64,000 nucleotides of DNA from Streptomyces chryseus (GCF_014650755.1 NZ_BMVO01000027.1:22617-86616), one strand, 5' to 3'; positions 35,414 through 44,561 are shown, numbered from the stretch's first letter. The notes: generated by a model not told the origin, from the letters alone. Translations and numbers: made by a program.

Positions 35414-35932
35414 GTGAGCATGCGGGGGCGAAGCCATCGATACGTGGGGCCGGCTGGTGTGAAGGATGCTGTCCGGCCCGGCAGTGACGGCTGTCGGATC
35501 GGTTCGGCGGCTGACTTCGACGAGTGGATCGCGCAGCGAGGGGCGGCGGTTTGTCGAGCCGTTCACGTTTGTGATCGACATGGTGGGCGTGCTTCGGCTG
35601 GCGCCACGACGGAGCGAGCCTGTGGCTTGCGCCGGTGGCCGATCTGTTTGAGCGGCGGCGAGATCGGCTTCATTCGCGAGGCTGGCCGATGGGTGGTGGG
35701 TGAGGTCAGCAACCAGTCGACCGGCTACTGCCCGGACATCAGCTCGTGGCCGGTGGTCGCGCAGGCACTGGACCGGGCGGGGCTCATGCGGCCGTCCAGC
35801 TCCACCCGTGCGGTGGTGTTCCGACGTTGTCCCGAGTGCCAGGAGCGCAACATTGTTCGTGAGGACGACTTCGTCTGTGTCTTCTGCGACAGCGAGCTGC
35901 TCACGGCGTGGAACGTGGATTGTGCTGACTGA
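35414..35932 (+). CDS. Conserved hypothetical protein with an out-of-frame internal segment
   Basis: From GTG 35414 the frame reads VSMRGRSHRYVGPAGVKDAV, CRIGSAADFDEWIAQRG, then after about 35 unrelated residues GGEIGFIREAGRWVVGEVSN, STGYCPDISSWPVVAQALDR and CPECQERNIVREDDFVCVFC. In the middle (about 35545-35650) the expected sequence EPFTFVIDMVGVLRLAPRRS occurs in another frame. Two opposite indels therefore restore the frame. A C-terminal zinc-ribbon-like CPEC...CVFC is present. The protein may fold poorly or be a decaying gene. Confidence 0.55.
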   Translation: MSMRGRSHRYVGPAGVKDAVRPGSDGCRIGSAADFDEWIAQRGAAVCRAVHVCDRHGGRASAGATTERACGLRRWPICLSGGEIGFIREAGRWVVGEVSNQSTGYCPDISSWPVVAQALDRAGLMRPSSSTRAVVFRRCPECQERNIVREDDFVCVFCDSELLTAWNVDCAD

Positions 35933-36450
35933 GCTGCTCGTGCAAAGCCACTCGTTGATGGCGGCGACAAGACCGGTTGCCTGGACGGCTTCCTTCTCCT
36001 GCCCTGACCATGGCCGACCCACCTGCCAGGTCGGCTCGAGCATAGGGGTGGGGGCATCGGGACGCGGGAGGCGGCCGTCAGGCTGGCGGAACCGATGGCC
36101 AGGGCCCCCTGGTCCCGTGGGGCCCGCGCGTTGAGATCCGGGCCCCGCAGTCGTCGGTCTCCTCACGCGTCACAGACAGCCCGCTCAGACGCGCACACGA
36201 GCCCCCGGCCCCGTTCGTCCTGACGACCTGGCGCAGCTTCGAGAGGGATCCGCGCCCCGGCTCAAGGGTCGGGGGACCCGTGATCGTTGCTCTCTGGTGA
36301 CGAGCGGTTCCGCCGTGTAGCGTCTTGGGCAGATGTCGTGGTTCGCAGTGCATGCCCGCGCTCCGGTGCGGGCACTGTGCTGTGCAGTACCAACCAAGGC
36401 ACCTGCGGGACCGCGCGGTGCGGGCCCGGATATCAACGGAAGGCAGCAGC
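35933..36450. other. Gap upstream of the cold shock gene
   Basis: This 518-base stretch contains the promoter and probably the long untranslated leader of the cold shock gene. A minus-strand 10-codon match to the end of IS5-type transposases (LVAAINEWL at 35943-35972) hints at a tiny insertion-sequence scar. No gene is called. Confidence 0.4.
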
Positions 36451-36654
36451 ATGGCCAGCGGAACCGTCAAGTGGTTCAACGCCGAAAAGGGTTTCGGCTT
36501 CATCCAGCAGGACGGCGGCGGGCCCGACGTCTTCGCGCACTACTCCAACATCAACGCATCCGGCTTCCGCGAGCTCCAGGAAGGCCAGGCCGTCACCTTC
36601 GACATCACCCAGGGCCAGAAGGGCCCGCAGGCGGAGAACATCACCCCTGCCTGA
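36451..36654 (+). CDS. Cold shock protein (CspA family)
   Basis: A 67-residue single OB-fold protein. RNP1 is KGFGFIQQ and RNP2 is DVFAHYSNI; the start MASGTVKWFNAEKGFGFI is typical of Streptomyces SC/Csp proteins. It binds single-stranded RNA/DNA and melts mRNA structure. CGGAAGG precedes the ATG. A clear hairpin terminator follows, so it is monocistronic. Confidence 0.97.
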   Translation: MASGTVKWFNAEKGFGFIQQDGGGPDVFAHYSNINASGFRELQEGQAVTFDITQGQKGPQAENITPA

Positions 36655-36668
36655 CGTCGCCAGGTTCC

Positions 36669-36700
36669 CCCGGCCCCCTGCCTACGCGCTGGGGGCCGGG
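36669..36700 (+). terminator. Terminator of the cold shock gene
   Basis: CCCGGCCCCC (36669-36678) and GGGGGCCGGG (36691-36700) form a perfect 10-bp stem with a 12-nt loop, followed by ACCTTTTG, a short T-run. It lies 14 bases after the stop codon. Confidence 0.85.
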
Positions 36701-36925
36701 ACCTTTTGGCGGGCAAGTGCTGAGGCAACCGTCGGCGAACAAGGGCGCCAGGGTAAAGAAGATGCCCAGCGCACTTCACCGGCTGAGCCACTCCGCCGGC
36801 TCCGTTCCCGCAGGAGCTTTGCCTGGGGCCGCACCACCTGTGAACATGCCCCTGAGTTCGCGGTGACACGGGGCAACCCCCCCACCGGTCCAGGCCGGCA
36901 GTTCATCGGCGCGCGGTCGCTCTCG

Positions 36926-38206
36926 CTACCGTGCCGGAGGGTGTTTGCCTCTAGGGTCCAGCCGGTAGTCGGGACAGTCGCGGTTCTGGCATGCGCCCGG
37001 CCCCCACACGGGAACGAAGACTCCGAGGGTCTTGTGGCGATGGATTGCGGCCGGCACGGACTTCTCGCAGGTCGGACACACGTAAGCGTCGACCTCACGC
37101 TTCATCTTGACCATATCTTTACGATATGACCCTTTTGCCCTTTCGGGAAGGGGTCGGCTTTCGGGCCGACGCGGCTCAGGGGCGTCCGCCACGGGTGATG
37201 CGCCGCGTGCTTCGGCCTGTTCGGTGGCCGGTGAGGCGTTACTGCGTTCGTCGGCCTCTTCCGGAACGCCCGTCGGGGCCGGGCGTCTGAGGCTGAGCAG
37301 CACGGAGCCGGTCAGGACGATGACGATGACGGCGAGGCTGATCGGTGAGGGGATTTCCGGGATGCTGGGGCTGATCAGTTTGTGGGATGCCTGGAGGATG
37401 AGCTTGACGCCGATGAAGGCGAGGATGATCGCCAGGCCCTTGCTCAGGTAGTGGAAGCGGTCCAGTAGGCCGGCGAGCATGAAGTAGAGCGCTCGCAGGC
37501 CGAGGATGGCGAACGCGTTGCTGGTGTAGACGATGAACGCGTCGTCGCTGACCGCGAGGACGGCGGGGACGCTGTCGACGGCGAAGATCAGGTCGGCGGC
37601 CTCGATCGCGGCGACCACCGCGAGCAACGGGGTCCCCACGCGCTTGCCGGCCTCCTTGACGAAGAACTTCGCCCCGGCGTACTCGTCACGGACAGGGATG
37701 ATCTTGCGGAGCATCCGCACGGCGAAGCTCTTGCCCGGGTCGAAGCTTTCCTCCTCGTCCTTGAGGAGCTTGTAGGTGCTGTAGAACAGGACCGCTGCGA
37801 AGGCGAACAGCACCGCGGTGAAGCGGCTGACCACGGCGACGCCGAGGGACAGGAAGATGCCGCGGAAGACCAGGGCGCCGATGACGCCGAAGAACAGCAC
37901 CCGGTGCTGGTAGGCGCGCGGCACCTTGAAGTAGGCGAAGATCACGGCGAAGACGAAGAGATTGTCGACCGACAGGCTCTTCTCCAGCAACCATGCCGTC
38001 GTGTACTCGGTGCCGGCGGCGGTGCCGAGGACGAGGAAGACGACGGCGCCGAAGATCAGGGCGAGGCTCACCCACAGGCCGCTCCAGGCGGCGGCCTCCT
38101 TGAATCCGATGACGTGCGCGGTGCGGTGGGACAGCAAGTCCACCGCCAGCGACACCACCACCGTCGCGGCGAACGCCCCCCACAGCCAGAACGGGACATC
38201 AAGCAC
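36926..38206 (-). CDS. TerC/Alx-family membrane protein with Cys-rich C-terminal extension
   Basis: A 426-residue protein. The TerC domain (residues about 1-310) has eight or nine membrane segments with the signature SLSVDNLFVFAVIFAYF, GVIGALVFRG, EAADLIFAVDSVPA and SNAFAILGLRALYF, whose acidic residues bind divalent metal. GTG 38206 with GAGGG 8 bases upstream gives the standard family start. After a Glu/Pro-rich linker, residues 370-426 add a zinc-ribbon-like tail (VCPTCEKSVPAAIHRHK, GPGACQNRDCPDYRL). TerC proteins handle Mn2+ or metallate exported proteins; the tail is unusual. Confidence 0.92.
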   Translation of the reverse strand: MLDVPFWLWGAFAATVVVSLAVDLLSHRTAHVIGFKEAAAWSGLWVSLALIFGAVVFLVLGTAAGTEYTTAWLLEKSLSVDNLFVFAVIFAYFKVPRAYQHRVLFFGVIGALVFRGIFLSLGVAVVSRFTAVLFAFAAVLFYSTYKLLKDEEESFDPGKSFAVRMLRKIIPVRDEYAGAKFFVKEAGKRVGTPLLAVVAAIEAADLIFAVDSVPAVLAVSDDAFIVYTSNAFAILGLRALYFMLAGLLDRFHYLSKGLAIILAFIGVKLILQASHKLISPSIPEIPSPISLAVIVIVLTGSVLLSLRRPAPTGVPEEADERSNASPATEQAEARGASPVADAPEPRRPESRPLPERAKGSYRKDMVKMKREVDAYVCPTCEKSVPAAIHRHKTLGVFVPVWGPGACQNRDCPDYRLDPRGKHPPAR

Positions 38207-38891
38207 GCCAACAACCCTCACCATGGCCCGCGCGAAGCACGCCGGCCTATACATCGGAGTGTGCGGCATCACGCCTTCGGGGGCACGCGGAGCGGTCTGG
38301 GCCGGCGCGGATACACGTCGACGCGGTCGTGGCCGTACACGGCTGCCCGCAGAATGCCGCAGATCAGTCCGGACGGTCCGGATCAGTCCGGATCAGTCCG
38401 GATCAGTCCGGGTCAGCGGGCGGCGTCCGATGCCGTGCAGCGCAAGGCTGATGGTCAGTTGACGCTGCGCGCTGACGACCGACGGCAAGGCTGGGGGTGC
38501 TCTGGACGAAGCCTGGGGGAGAGGCGCGACACCGGACGACGGGAGCCCTGCGTGATCGGCAAGGCATACCCGTTGAGCTGCCAAGCTTCATCGTCAGGCC
38601 TGCAACCTTCCAGCAGCAGCTGCCCCTGCCGCAGCCCGAGAGGCTCGCGGAGGGTTACACGGAGAGGGAGCGGAGTGTGGCCGCGCTGATTGCTCCACAG
38701 GCCTGCGTTTACAGGACAGGGGCCGTTTTTCGGCACTTAAAACGGGTAAAAACGTAACAAAGGTGGATCTTCGTATAGTGGCAGCCCCGCCCATTACGCA
38801 GGAGTTTCCCAGATGCGTACTGCTACCCAAGGGGCCCGGGATGTCGCCCGGCAGCCACTCGCGCAGCCGCACCGACCGGGAGGGGCACGCA
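38207..38891. other. 685-base gap with tandem repeat and AT-rich stretch
   Basis: It holds the terC leader, the 10-bp tandem repeat listed separately, and an AT-rich stretch at 38705-38780 (ACTTAAAACGGGTAAAAACG) just before the NfeD gene, a likely promoter zone. A plus-strand frame ends ERLAEGYTERERSVAALIA, faintly LuxR-like, but too short to call. Confidence 0.45.
38362..38416. repeat. 10-bp tandem repeats upstream of terC
   Basis: GATCAGTCCG is present in four exact copies starting 38362, 38381, 38391 and 38401, with a degenerate copy between the first two and a partial copy at 38411. The 10-bp period equals one helical turn. It lies 155-210 bp upstream of the terC start and could be an operator array or simple slippage repeat. 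Confidence 0.75.
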
Positions 38892-39323
38892 ATGGATCTA
38901 TGGCTGATCTGGTTGATCGTCGCCGCGGTATTGGCTGTGGCGGAGATCTTCACGCTCACTGCTGCGCTCGGAATGCTGGGCGGGGCGGCCCTGGTGACGT
39001 CGGGATTCGCCGCGGTGGGGGTACCACTGGCTTTGCAATTCCTGGTGTTCACCATCGTTGCTGTGGTCAGCGTGATGTTTTTGCGTCCCGTGGCGCTGCG
39101 CCACGTGCTGCAGCCGCAGGTGGAGCGCTTCGGCATCGACGCACTGGTCGGCAGGGCCGCCTATGTGGTCTCAGAGGTGACGGGCCTGGGGGGAAGGGTC
39201 CGCATCGGCGGTGAGGAATGGACGGCCCGCGCCTATGACGAGGCGCTGGTGATTCCTCCCGGAGTGACCGTCGACGTCATAGAGATCAGCGGCACCACCG
39301 CAGTCGTCTACCCCCGGGAGTGA
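38892..39323 (+). CDS. NfeD-like membrane protein
   Basis: A 143-residue protein. Two or three N-terminal helices (MDLWLIWLIVAAVLAVAEIF, LQFLVFTIVAVVSVMFLRP) are followed by a C-terminal OB-fold of the NfeD family (LVGRAAYVVSEVTGLGGRVR, GEEWTARAYDEALVIPPG, VIEISGTTAVVYP). ATG 38892 has GGGAGGGG upstream. NfeD proteins pair with SPFH-domain proteins, and the next gene, 3 bp on, is exactly that. Confidence 0.93.
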   Translation: MDLWLIWLIVAAVLAVAEIFTLTAALGMLGGAALVTSGFAAVGVPLALQFLVFTIVAVVSVMFLRPVALRHVLQPQVERFGIDALVGRAAYVVSEVTGLGGRVRIGGEEWTARAYDEALVIPPGVTVDVIEISGTTAVVYPRE

Positions 39324-39326
39324 GCC

Positions 39327-40370
39327 ATGGAAGCGTCGGGGTTCCTTATTGCTGGACTGCTCGTCGCACTGTTCGCCGTTTTCACCGTGTTGCGGGCGGT
39401 ACGCATCGTGCCCCAAGCACGCGCCCGCAACGTCGAAAGACTCGGCCGCTACCACCGCACGCTGAAGCCCGGTCTCAACGTGGTGATCCCTTATATCGAC
39501 CGTGTGCATCCGGTGATCGATCTGCGGGAGCAGGTCGTATCGTTTCGACCGCAACCGGTGATCACCGAGGACAATCTGGTCGTCGAGATCGATACCGTCC
39601 TGTACTTCCAGGTCACTGATCCGCGAGCAGCGTTTTACGAGATCGCGAATTTCCTGCAGGCAGTCGAGCAGCTCACCGTCACCACCTTGCGCAACGTCGT
39701 GGGGTCCATGGACCTGGAAAAGACTCTTACCTCACGCGACACCATCAACAACCAGCTCCGTGGCGTCCTGGACGAAGCCACGGGCAAGTGGGGGCTGAGA
39801 GTCAACCGTGTGGAGATCAAGGCCATCGACCCCCCGCAGTCCATCAAGGACGCGATGCAGAAGCAGATGCGGGCCGAGCGCGACAAGCGGGCCGCGATTC
39901 TCGGTGCCGAGGGACAACGCCAGTCGCAGATCCTTACCGCTGAAGGCGACAAGCAGTCCGCTGTCCTGCGCGCCGAGGGCAACCGCACCGCGGAGATTCT
40001 CAAGGCCGAGGGGCAGTCCCGGGCCATCGACGAGGTGTTCCAGGCAGTGCACCGCAACGACCCCGACCCCAAACTGCTGGCCTACCAGTACCTCCAGATG
40101 CTGCCCCAACTCGCGCAGGGCTCGGGCAGTACATTCTGGGTAATCCCCAGCGAGGTCACCTCCGCACTCCAGGGAGTGTCCCGCGCCTTCAGCGAAGTAC
40201 TGCCCCAGTCATCGGCCACCCGGGAGAGCCCGTCGGACGACAGGGCTGCCCAGGCGGCCAACGACGCTGCGCAGGCGGCAGAGGCTGCTGCCGAGGCCCT
40301 CGCCGACGCAGCCAAAGCCGATGGCACCACCCCCAGTACCCGTCCCCCGCACCTTGCTGACGGCCGCTGA
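39327..40370 (+). CDS. SPFH/band 7 (stomatin/QmcA-like) membrane protein
   Basis: A 347-residue protein. An N-terminal helix (GFLIAGLLVALFAVFTVLRA) anchors a stomatin-type SPFH domain (ARNVERLGRYHRTLKPGLNV, DREQVVSF-like LREQVVSFRPQPVITEDNLV, NFLQAVEQLTVTTLRNVVGS, DEATGKWGLRVNRVEIKAI). A long coiled coil with AEGQRQSQILTAEGDKQSAV repeats follows, then an Ala-rich tail. Such proteins assemble into membrane microdomain rings. It forms a two-gene operon with the NfeD gene. Confidence 0.95.
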   Translation: MEASGFLIAGLLVALFAVFTVLRAVRIVPQARARNVERLGRYHRTLKPGLNVVIPYIDRVHPVIDLREQVVSFRPQPVITEDNLVVEIDTVLYFQVTDPRAAFYEIANFLQAVEQLTVTTLRNVVGSMDLEKTLTSRDTINNQLRGVLDEATGKWGLRVNRVEIKAIDPPQSIKDAMQKQMRAERDKRAAILGAEGQRQSQILTAEGDKQSAVLRAEGNRTAEILKAEGQSRAIDEVFQAVHRNDPDPKLLAYQYLQMLPQLAQGSGSTFWVIPSEVTSALQGVSRAFSEVLPQSSATRESPSDDRAAQAANDAAQAAEAAAEALADAAKADGTTPSTRPPHLADGR

Positions 40371-40515
40371 GGCCCCTGGCTCAGCCGACTGCCGGCGCAG
40401 CACCTGCGGAAGCGGCCCCGTCGCCCGCTTCAGTGATCAGCGCATACTGCTCACCACCAAGAAAGGCCAACTGATCTGCATCGCCCCCGCCGACCAGTCC
40501 GACGTCCTCCGCTTC

Positions 40516-40944
40516 TGCCTGCGGGGGCTACGTCTGCTTCGAGGAGGAAGCCGGGTTCACCCGTAGGCCGCCCCGTGGACGGGCCTGGGGCCGACGAGGC
40601 CGCACCCCGGTCGTGACCGTCAGCGGACGACGCTCGGGACGGCTGTCAGCGGTCGGCCTGATCGCCACGCGACCGGGTTCCCGGACCCCGGCTGTGCCAC
40701 CGCCTGCGCACCCATCCCGCCGGCAAAGGCGCACGTCGCAGCATGGGCGAGCGGGACTTCATCGCTGGTCGACGGAGCCCACCAGCTCGTCGGGGCACCG
40801 ATCGTGCCGGTCTGGGACCGCCTGAACACCCATGTCTCTCGCAGGATGCGGGACCTCGTGGCCGAGCGTGAGTGGAGAACAGTGTTCTTGCTGCCCGCCT
40901 CCGGGAAACCGGCCCTCTCGGAGAACCCCGAAGATCCAGCGTGA
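40516..40944 (+). pseudogene. IS630-family transposase remnant
   Basis: Recognisable pieces in shifting frames are YVCFEEEAGFTRRPPRGRAW, TPVVTVSGRRSGRLSAVGLI, ATRPGSRT, CHRLRTHPAGKGARRSMGER, DFIALVDGAHQLVGAPIVPV and WDRLNTHVSRRMRDLVAE, followed by FLLPAS and an early end. This is the central part of an IS630-type DDE transposase; both ends, including the final catalytic region, are missing. Terminal repeats were not found. Confidence 0.7.
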
Positions 40945-41037
40945 CTGTGATGTCTTCGGCAGATGGGGTAAGCGTGAAGTAAAGACAGCTGATGAAATTC
41001 ACGCGGCCTGCGCCGCGCCTCGGAAGGGACCCTTTCC

Positions 41038-41487
41038 ATGTCGACTCATCACGCCCCCGCAACATCCCGCACCCGGGTACAGCAGGCGGCCCTCGCCGTC
41101 GGCGCGGTCTTCCTCCTCGTCGGCATCCTCGGCTTCATCCCCGGGATCACCACCGACTACGACACCTTGAAGTTCGCCGAGCATCACTCCGAGGCCAAGC
41201 TCCTGGGCATCTTCCAGGTCTCGATCCTCCACAACATCGTCCACCTGCTGTTCGGCATCGCCGGCGTCGCCATGGCCCGCGCCGCCTCCACCGCTCGCAC
41301 CTACCTCATCGGCGGCGGCATCATCTACCTGGTGCTGTGGATCTACGGCCTGATCATCGACCACGACAGCGCCGCCAACTTCGTCCCCGTCAACTCGGCT
41401 GACAACTGGCTCCACTTCGTCCTCGGCGTCGGCATGATCGCCCTCGGTGTCCTGCTCACCCGCCGCACCACTCCCGCAGCCCACTGA
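41038..41487 (+). CDS. DUF4383 membrane protein
   Basis: A 149-residue protein with four transmembrane helices: AALAVGAVFLLVGILGFIPG, LLGIFQVSILHNIVHLLFG(I), TYLIGGGIIYLVLWIYGLII and NWLHFVLGVGMIALGVLLT. The HNIVHLLFGIAG and NWLHFVLG motifs define the DUF4383 family of actinobacterial membrane proteins. Function unknown. GAAGGGACC precedes ATG 41038. Confidence 0.9.
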   Translation: MSTHHAPATSRTRVQQAALAVGAVFLLVGILGFIPGITTDYDTLKFAEHHSEAKLLGIFQVSILHNIVHLLFGIAGVAMARAASTARTYLIGGGIIYLVLWIYGLIIDHDSAANFVPVNSADNWLHFVLGVGMIALGVLLTRRTTPAAH

Positions 41488-42373
41488 CCTCGCCCCGCCG
41501 ACAAACGCATCGGGCACATCGCCGCAACCGAAGATCACTAGCAACGACGGCTGCCCCGCATCCCTGCTGGGAGACCGTCCCCTCGGTGCCGACGGCGCGC
41601 TCCGGGCTCCGGCAGAGGACCCGATCCCGGCGAGCCGTCAGGGCCGCGTGACCGCGACGCCTCGGTCGGCCAGCAGCACAAGGTTGCGCCAAGGGTCGCG
41701 CGGGATGTTGCGCGAAAGGATTGCGCCTACTGTTGCGCGCCCCGCCGCAGCGCCCCCGTGTCCGTGCAGGTCACGACGCGGTCTGCCGTGGTCGGCACGC
41801 TGACATCCCCGTTGCGGCCGCTCTGCCCATGTCCATTGGCTGGAGTGAAGGAGTAAGGGACGGGCGGGATGGGTGGTACGGCCGCAGCCGGGACCGGGGC
41901 GCGCTCAGCCCGTTGTGCGTCGGCCGGGGCCGCCGCGCCGCGCCGCCGTCAGGGCGGCGGAGCCGGGACGGAAGCCGCTGGCAGCCCGGAGGGCTGAGTC
42001 AGTCAGTTCCTCGTGTGGGTGATCTCCTCTGCTTTCCGGGGCCTGGCTGGGAGCGGGGGCGTGCACGCGTGAGGGAGAAACCATCCTGCTTCTTGCGGCG
42101 ATCTGTCCGGAAAACCTGTTCGTGCACCCATTCCCGTTTCTGTGCCCCGGATGGCGGGAGGATCGGTCTTGCGGTTCGCCTCCGGGCTGGCGAGGACGAT
42201 CCGATCTGGGGCCAAGGGGGCGCGGTACGGCGGTGGACCGGAAGTGGTTGGAGCGGCTGCGATGGGTGGCCGGTGAGCGGTGAAGGGATGGCGATGAGTA
42301 CTGCCCACGAGGCAACCGCGCAGGACGAGCACTCCGCTCCCTGTGATCAGGACGGTCGCGGGGACCGGGGTGA
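41488..42373. other. 886-base gap with no recognisable gene
   Basis: Translations in all frames show no family pattern. GTTGCGC/ATTGCGC recurs at 41683, 41707, 41720 and 41732, which may be chance in a GC-rich region. It borders a decayed histidine kinase, so it may be eroded coding DNA. Confidence 0.4.
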
Positions 42374-42526
42374 CTGGCCGTCGCACGCGGCTTCGCGGAG
42401 GCCATGGGCGGCACGCTCACAGCCGAGGACACCCCCGGCGGACGCTTCACCATGGTGCTCACCCTGCGCCCCGCGGCCAGCCACTCGCCGGCACCCTCTG
42501 ACCTCCCGGCAACGGCCACTTCATAA
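42374..42526 (+). pseudogene. Sensor histidine kinase, C-terminal scar
   Basis: The frame LAVARGFAEAMGGTLTAEDT then PGGRFTMVLTLRPA is the G2 box end of a KdpD-type HATPase_c domain. Only about 50 residues remain, ending TAA 42524-42526; the N box, G1 box and dimerisation domain are absent. Confidence 0.6.
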
Positions 42527-42792
42527 GGCCTCCTCTCCTCCGGGACCGACCCGCTCCCTCGCCCGCGACTGCCCGGCCTTCAGTGCCGCAATCGCGGCGC
42601 CCGGTCGGCCCCGGCAACGGATGCCGCCCCGGCTCCGCTGTCAGCGATCCGTTAGAGCTGGGGCGACCGCCGTCAAGGAACCGTCACGGGGCAGCCCCCG
42701 TTGCCGGGGTCGGGGATAGCTTCGGTGACGAGCCCCGGACTGCCTCCCCGCGTCCGGGGCGCCTGCCCTTCGTGTCCTTGAGGGAGCGCTCC

Positions 42793-43149
42793 ATGTGCCT
42801 GTTCCAGTACGACGACGACCCCGAGCCGGAAGAACGGGTCCCGGCCGGACTCCTGTACGTGCCCGTCCGGCCGGGAGGAGCGGAGGTGGTGGTACGCCTG
42901 TTCCGCACCCCGCTGGGCGCCCGTACCGCCGTCGGATTCACCACTGAGGAACGCCTGGCCTCGACGCTGGGCGGCACCCAGTCCTGGATCCGGCTTTCCG
43001 AGTCCGCTCTGCGAGGGATGACAGAGCCTCTCGGAGCCGCGCTGGTGACCGTCGATCCGACGATCACCGCACCCCGGGTCACGGCAGCCGGGACCACCTT
43101 CCCGGTCACGACCGCGCGGACCACCGAGATCACGGCCCGGACCGCCTGA
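42793..43149 (+). CDS. SAV_915-like small protein
   Basis: A 118-residue protein from ATG 42793 (GAGGGAG upstream). It has LLYVPVRPGGAEVVVRLFRT, GARTAVGFTTEERLASTLG and WIRLSESALRGMTEPLG, the pattern of SAV_915/SseB-like proteins of Streptomyces. The C-terminal about 30 residues are Thr/Ala-rich. Function unknown. It is 13 bp upstream of the decarboxylase gene and likely in one transcript with it. Confidence 0.75.
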   Translation: MCLFQYDDDPEPEERVPAGLLYVPVRPGGAEVVVRLFRTPLGARTAVGFTTEERLASTLGGTQSWIRLSESALRGMTEPLGAALVTVDPTITAPRVTAAGTTFPVTTARTTEITARTA

Positions 43150-43162
43150 AGGGGATCACACC

Positions 43163-44497
43163 ATGACCACAGCAGCTCTTACCGAGGTCCTGGCCAACGC
43201 GGAAGACCTGTCCGTCTGGCCGGCCTCCACGACGTGTCTCCCGCACGGGGGCCTCGCCGTAGGCGGCGTGCCGCTGACCGAGATAGCCGACCGTTTCGAC
43301 ACCCCGGCCTACGTGCTGGACGAAGAGGAGATCCGGGCTCGCTGCCGCACGTACCGGGACGCCTTTCCCGAGGCCGAGGTCCTCTATGCGGCCAAGGCGT
43401 TCTTGTGCCGGGCCGTCGTGCGCTGGGTGTGCGAAGAAGGCTTCGGTCTCGACGTGTGTTCGGCCGGGGAGCTCGAACTCGCCGTGACAGCCGGGTTCCC
43501 GCCGGAGCGGATCGTTCTGCACGGCAACGCCAAGTCACCCCGCGACATCGATACCGCGCTGTGCCTCGGCATAGGCCGGATCGTCATCGACAGCCCGTCC
43601 GAGATCGCCCGCCTCGCCGCCGCGGTCGGGCCCGGGCGCCGCCAGAAGGTGATGGTGCGGGTGATCCCCGGAGTCTCGGCGGGCGGTCACGAGAAGATCC
43701 GTACGGGTACGGACGACCAGAAGTTCGGTCTGTCCCTCACCGGCGGCTACGCACAGCACGCCATCGCCAGGATCCTCGGCCAGCCGCAGCTCGAACTGAC
43801 CGGTCTGCACTGCCACATCGGCTCCCAGATCAGCAGCGTCGAGCCGTACGTCACTGCGCTGCGCAGGGTCGTGGGGCTCATGGCACGCATCCGTGACGCG
43901 CAAGGCGTCGTCCTGCCAGAGCTGAACATGGGCGGCGGCCACGGCATCGCGTACCGGCCCGGCGAGCCCGCCCTGGACCTCACCGCGCTCGCCCGGAGAC
44001 TGCGCACCGAACTCATCGAAAGCTGCGGTGCCGCCGCGCTCACCGTGCCCCGGCTCATCGTCGAGCCCGGTCGGGCAGTGGCCGGGCCGGCCGGCGTCGC
44101 CGTGTACCGCGTGCTCGCGGTCAAGCACACGACCGACAAGGTATTCGTCGCCGTCGACGGCGGGATGAGCGACAACCCGCGGCCCGCCCTGTACGGAGTG
44201 CGCTATGCGCCCCGTGTGATCGGCCGCCGAAGGATCGTCAATACCCGCAGGGCGACAGTTGTGGGCCGGCACTGCGAGGCAGGCGACGTACTGGCTGCAG
44301 ACGTACCGTTGCCGAGCGACATCCGCCCCGGTGAACTGCTGGCGGTACCGGTGGCCGGCGCGTACCAGCTGTCGATGGCCTCGGGCTACAACCTGGTCGG
44401 CCGACCCCCGGTGGTGGCCGTACGCGACGGCCATGCCCGGCTACTCGTACGACGGGAGTCGCTCGACGACTTCCGCAGCCGGGATATCGGGATCTAG
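43163..44497 (+). CDS. lysA: Diaminopimelate decarboxylase-like PLP enzyme
   Basis: A 444-residue fold-III PLP decarboxylase. The PLP Lys is in VLYAAKAFL; other landmarks are GLDVCSAGELELAVTAGF, LHGNAKSPRDI, GLHCHIGSQI, MGGGHGIAY, RLIVEPGRAVAGPAG, CEAGDVLA and AGAYQLSMASGYN. HIGSQI and CEAGD are those of LysA, which converts meso-diaminopimelate to lysine. The usual Streptomyces housekeeping lysA lies elsewhere, so this may be a second copy serving secondary metabolism. AGGGG precedes ATG 43163. Confidence 0.88.
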   Translation: MTTAALTEVLANAEDLSVWPASTTCLPHGGLAVGGVPLTEIADRFDTPAYVLDEEEIRARCRTYRDAFPEAEVLYAAKAFLCRAVVRWVCEEGFGLDVCSAGELELAVTAGFPPERIVLHGNAKSPRDIDTALCLGIGRIVIDSPSEIARLAAAVGPGRRQKVMVRVIPGVSAGGHEKIRTGTDDQKFGLSLTGGYAQHAIARILGQPQLELTGLHCHIGSQISSVEPYVTALRRVVGLMARIRDAQGVVLPELNMGGGHGIAYRPGEPALDLTALARRLRTELIESCGAAALTVPRLIVEPGRAVAGPAGVAVYRVLAVKHTTDKVFVAVDGGMSDNPRPALYGVRYAPRVIGRRRIVNTRRATVVGRHCEAGDVLAADVPLPSDIRPGELLAVPVAGAYQLSMASGYNLVGRPPVVAVRDGHARLLVRRESLDDFRSRDIGI

Positions 44498-44532
44498 TCC
44501 CGTACTTCGCGGGTCGTTGATTCGTATGGTGT

Positions 44533-44561
44533 GACCGGTCCGGGAGTGTCCCGGACCGGTC
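44533..44561 (+). terminator. Terminator of the decarboxylase operon
   Basis: GACCGGTCCGGGA (44533-44545) and TCCCGGACCGGTC (44549-44561) are perfect 13-bp arms with a 3-nt loop, 35 bases after the stop codon. No T-run follows. Confidence 0.8.

Noticed and set aside
35943..35972. Ten-codon match to the end of IS5 transposases (LVAAINEWL)
   Set aside because: Too short to call a mobile element on its own.
38600..38757. LuxR-like fragment (GYTERERSVAALIA)
   Set aside because: Only about 14 residues match and the rest of the HTH is absent.
41683..41738. Four (G/A)TTGCGC copies spaced 24, 13 and 12 bp
   Set aside because: Irregular spacing and a motif common by chance in GC-rich DNA; no gene starts nearby.
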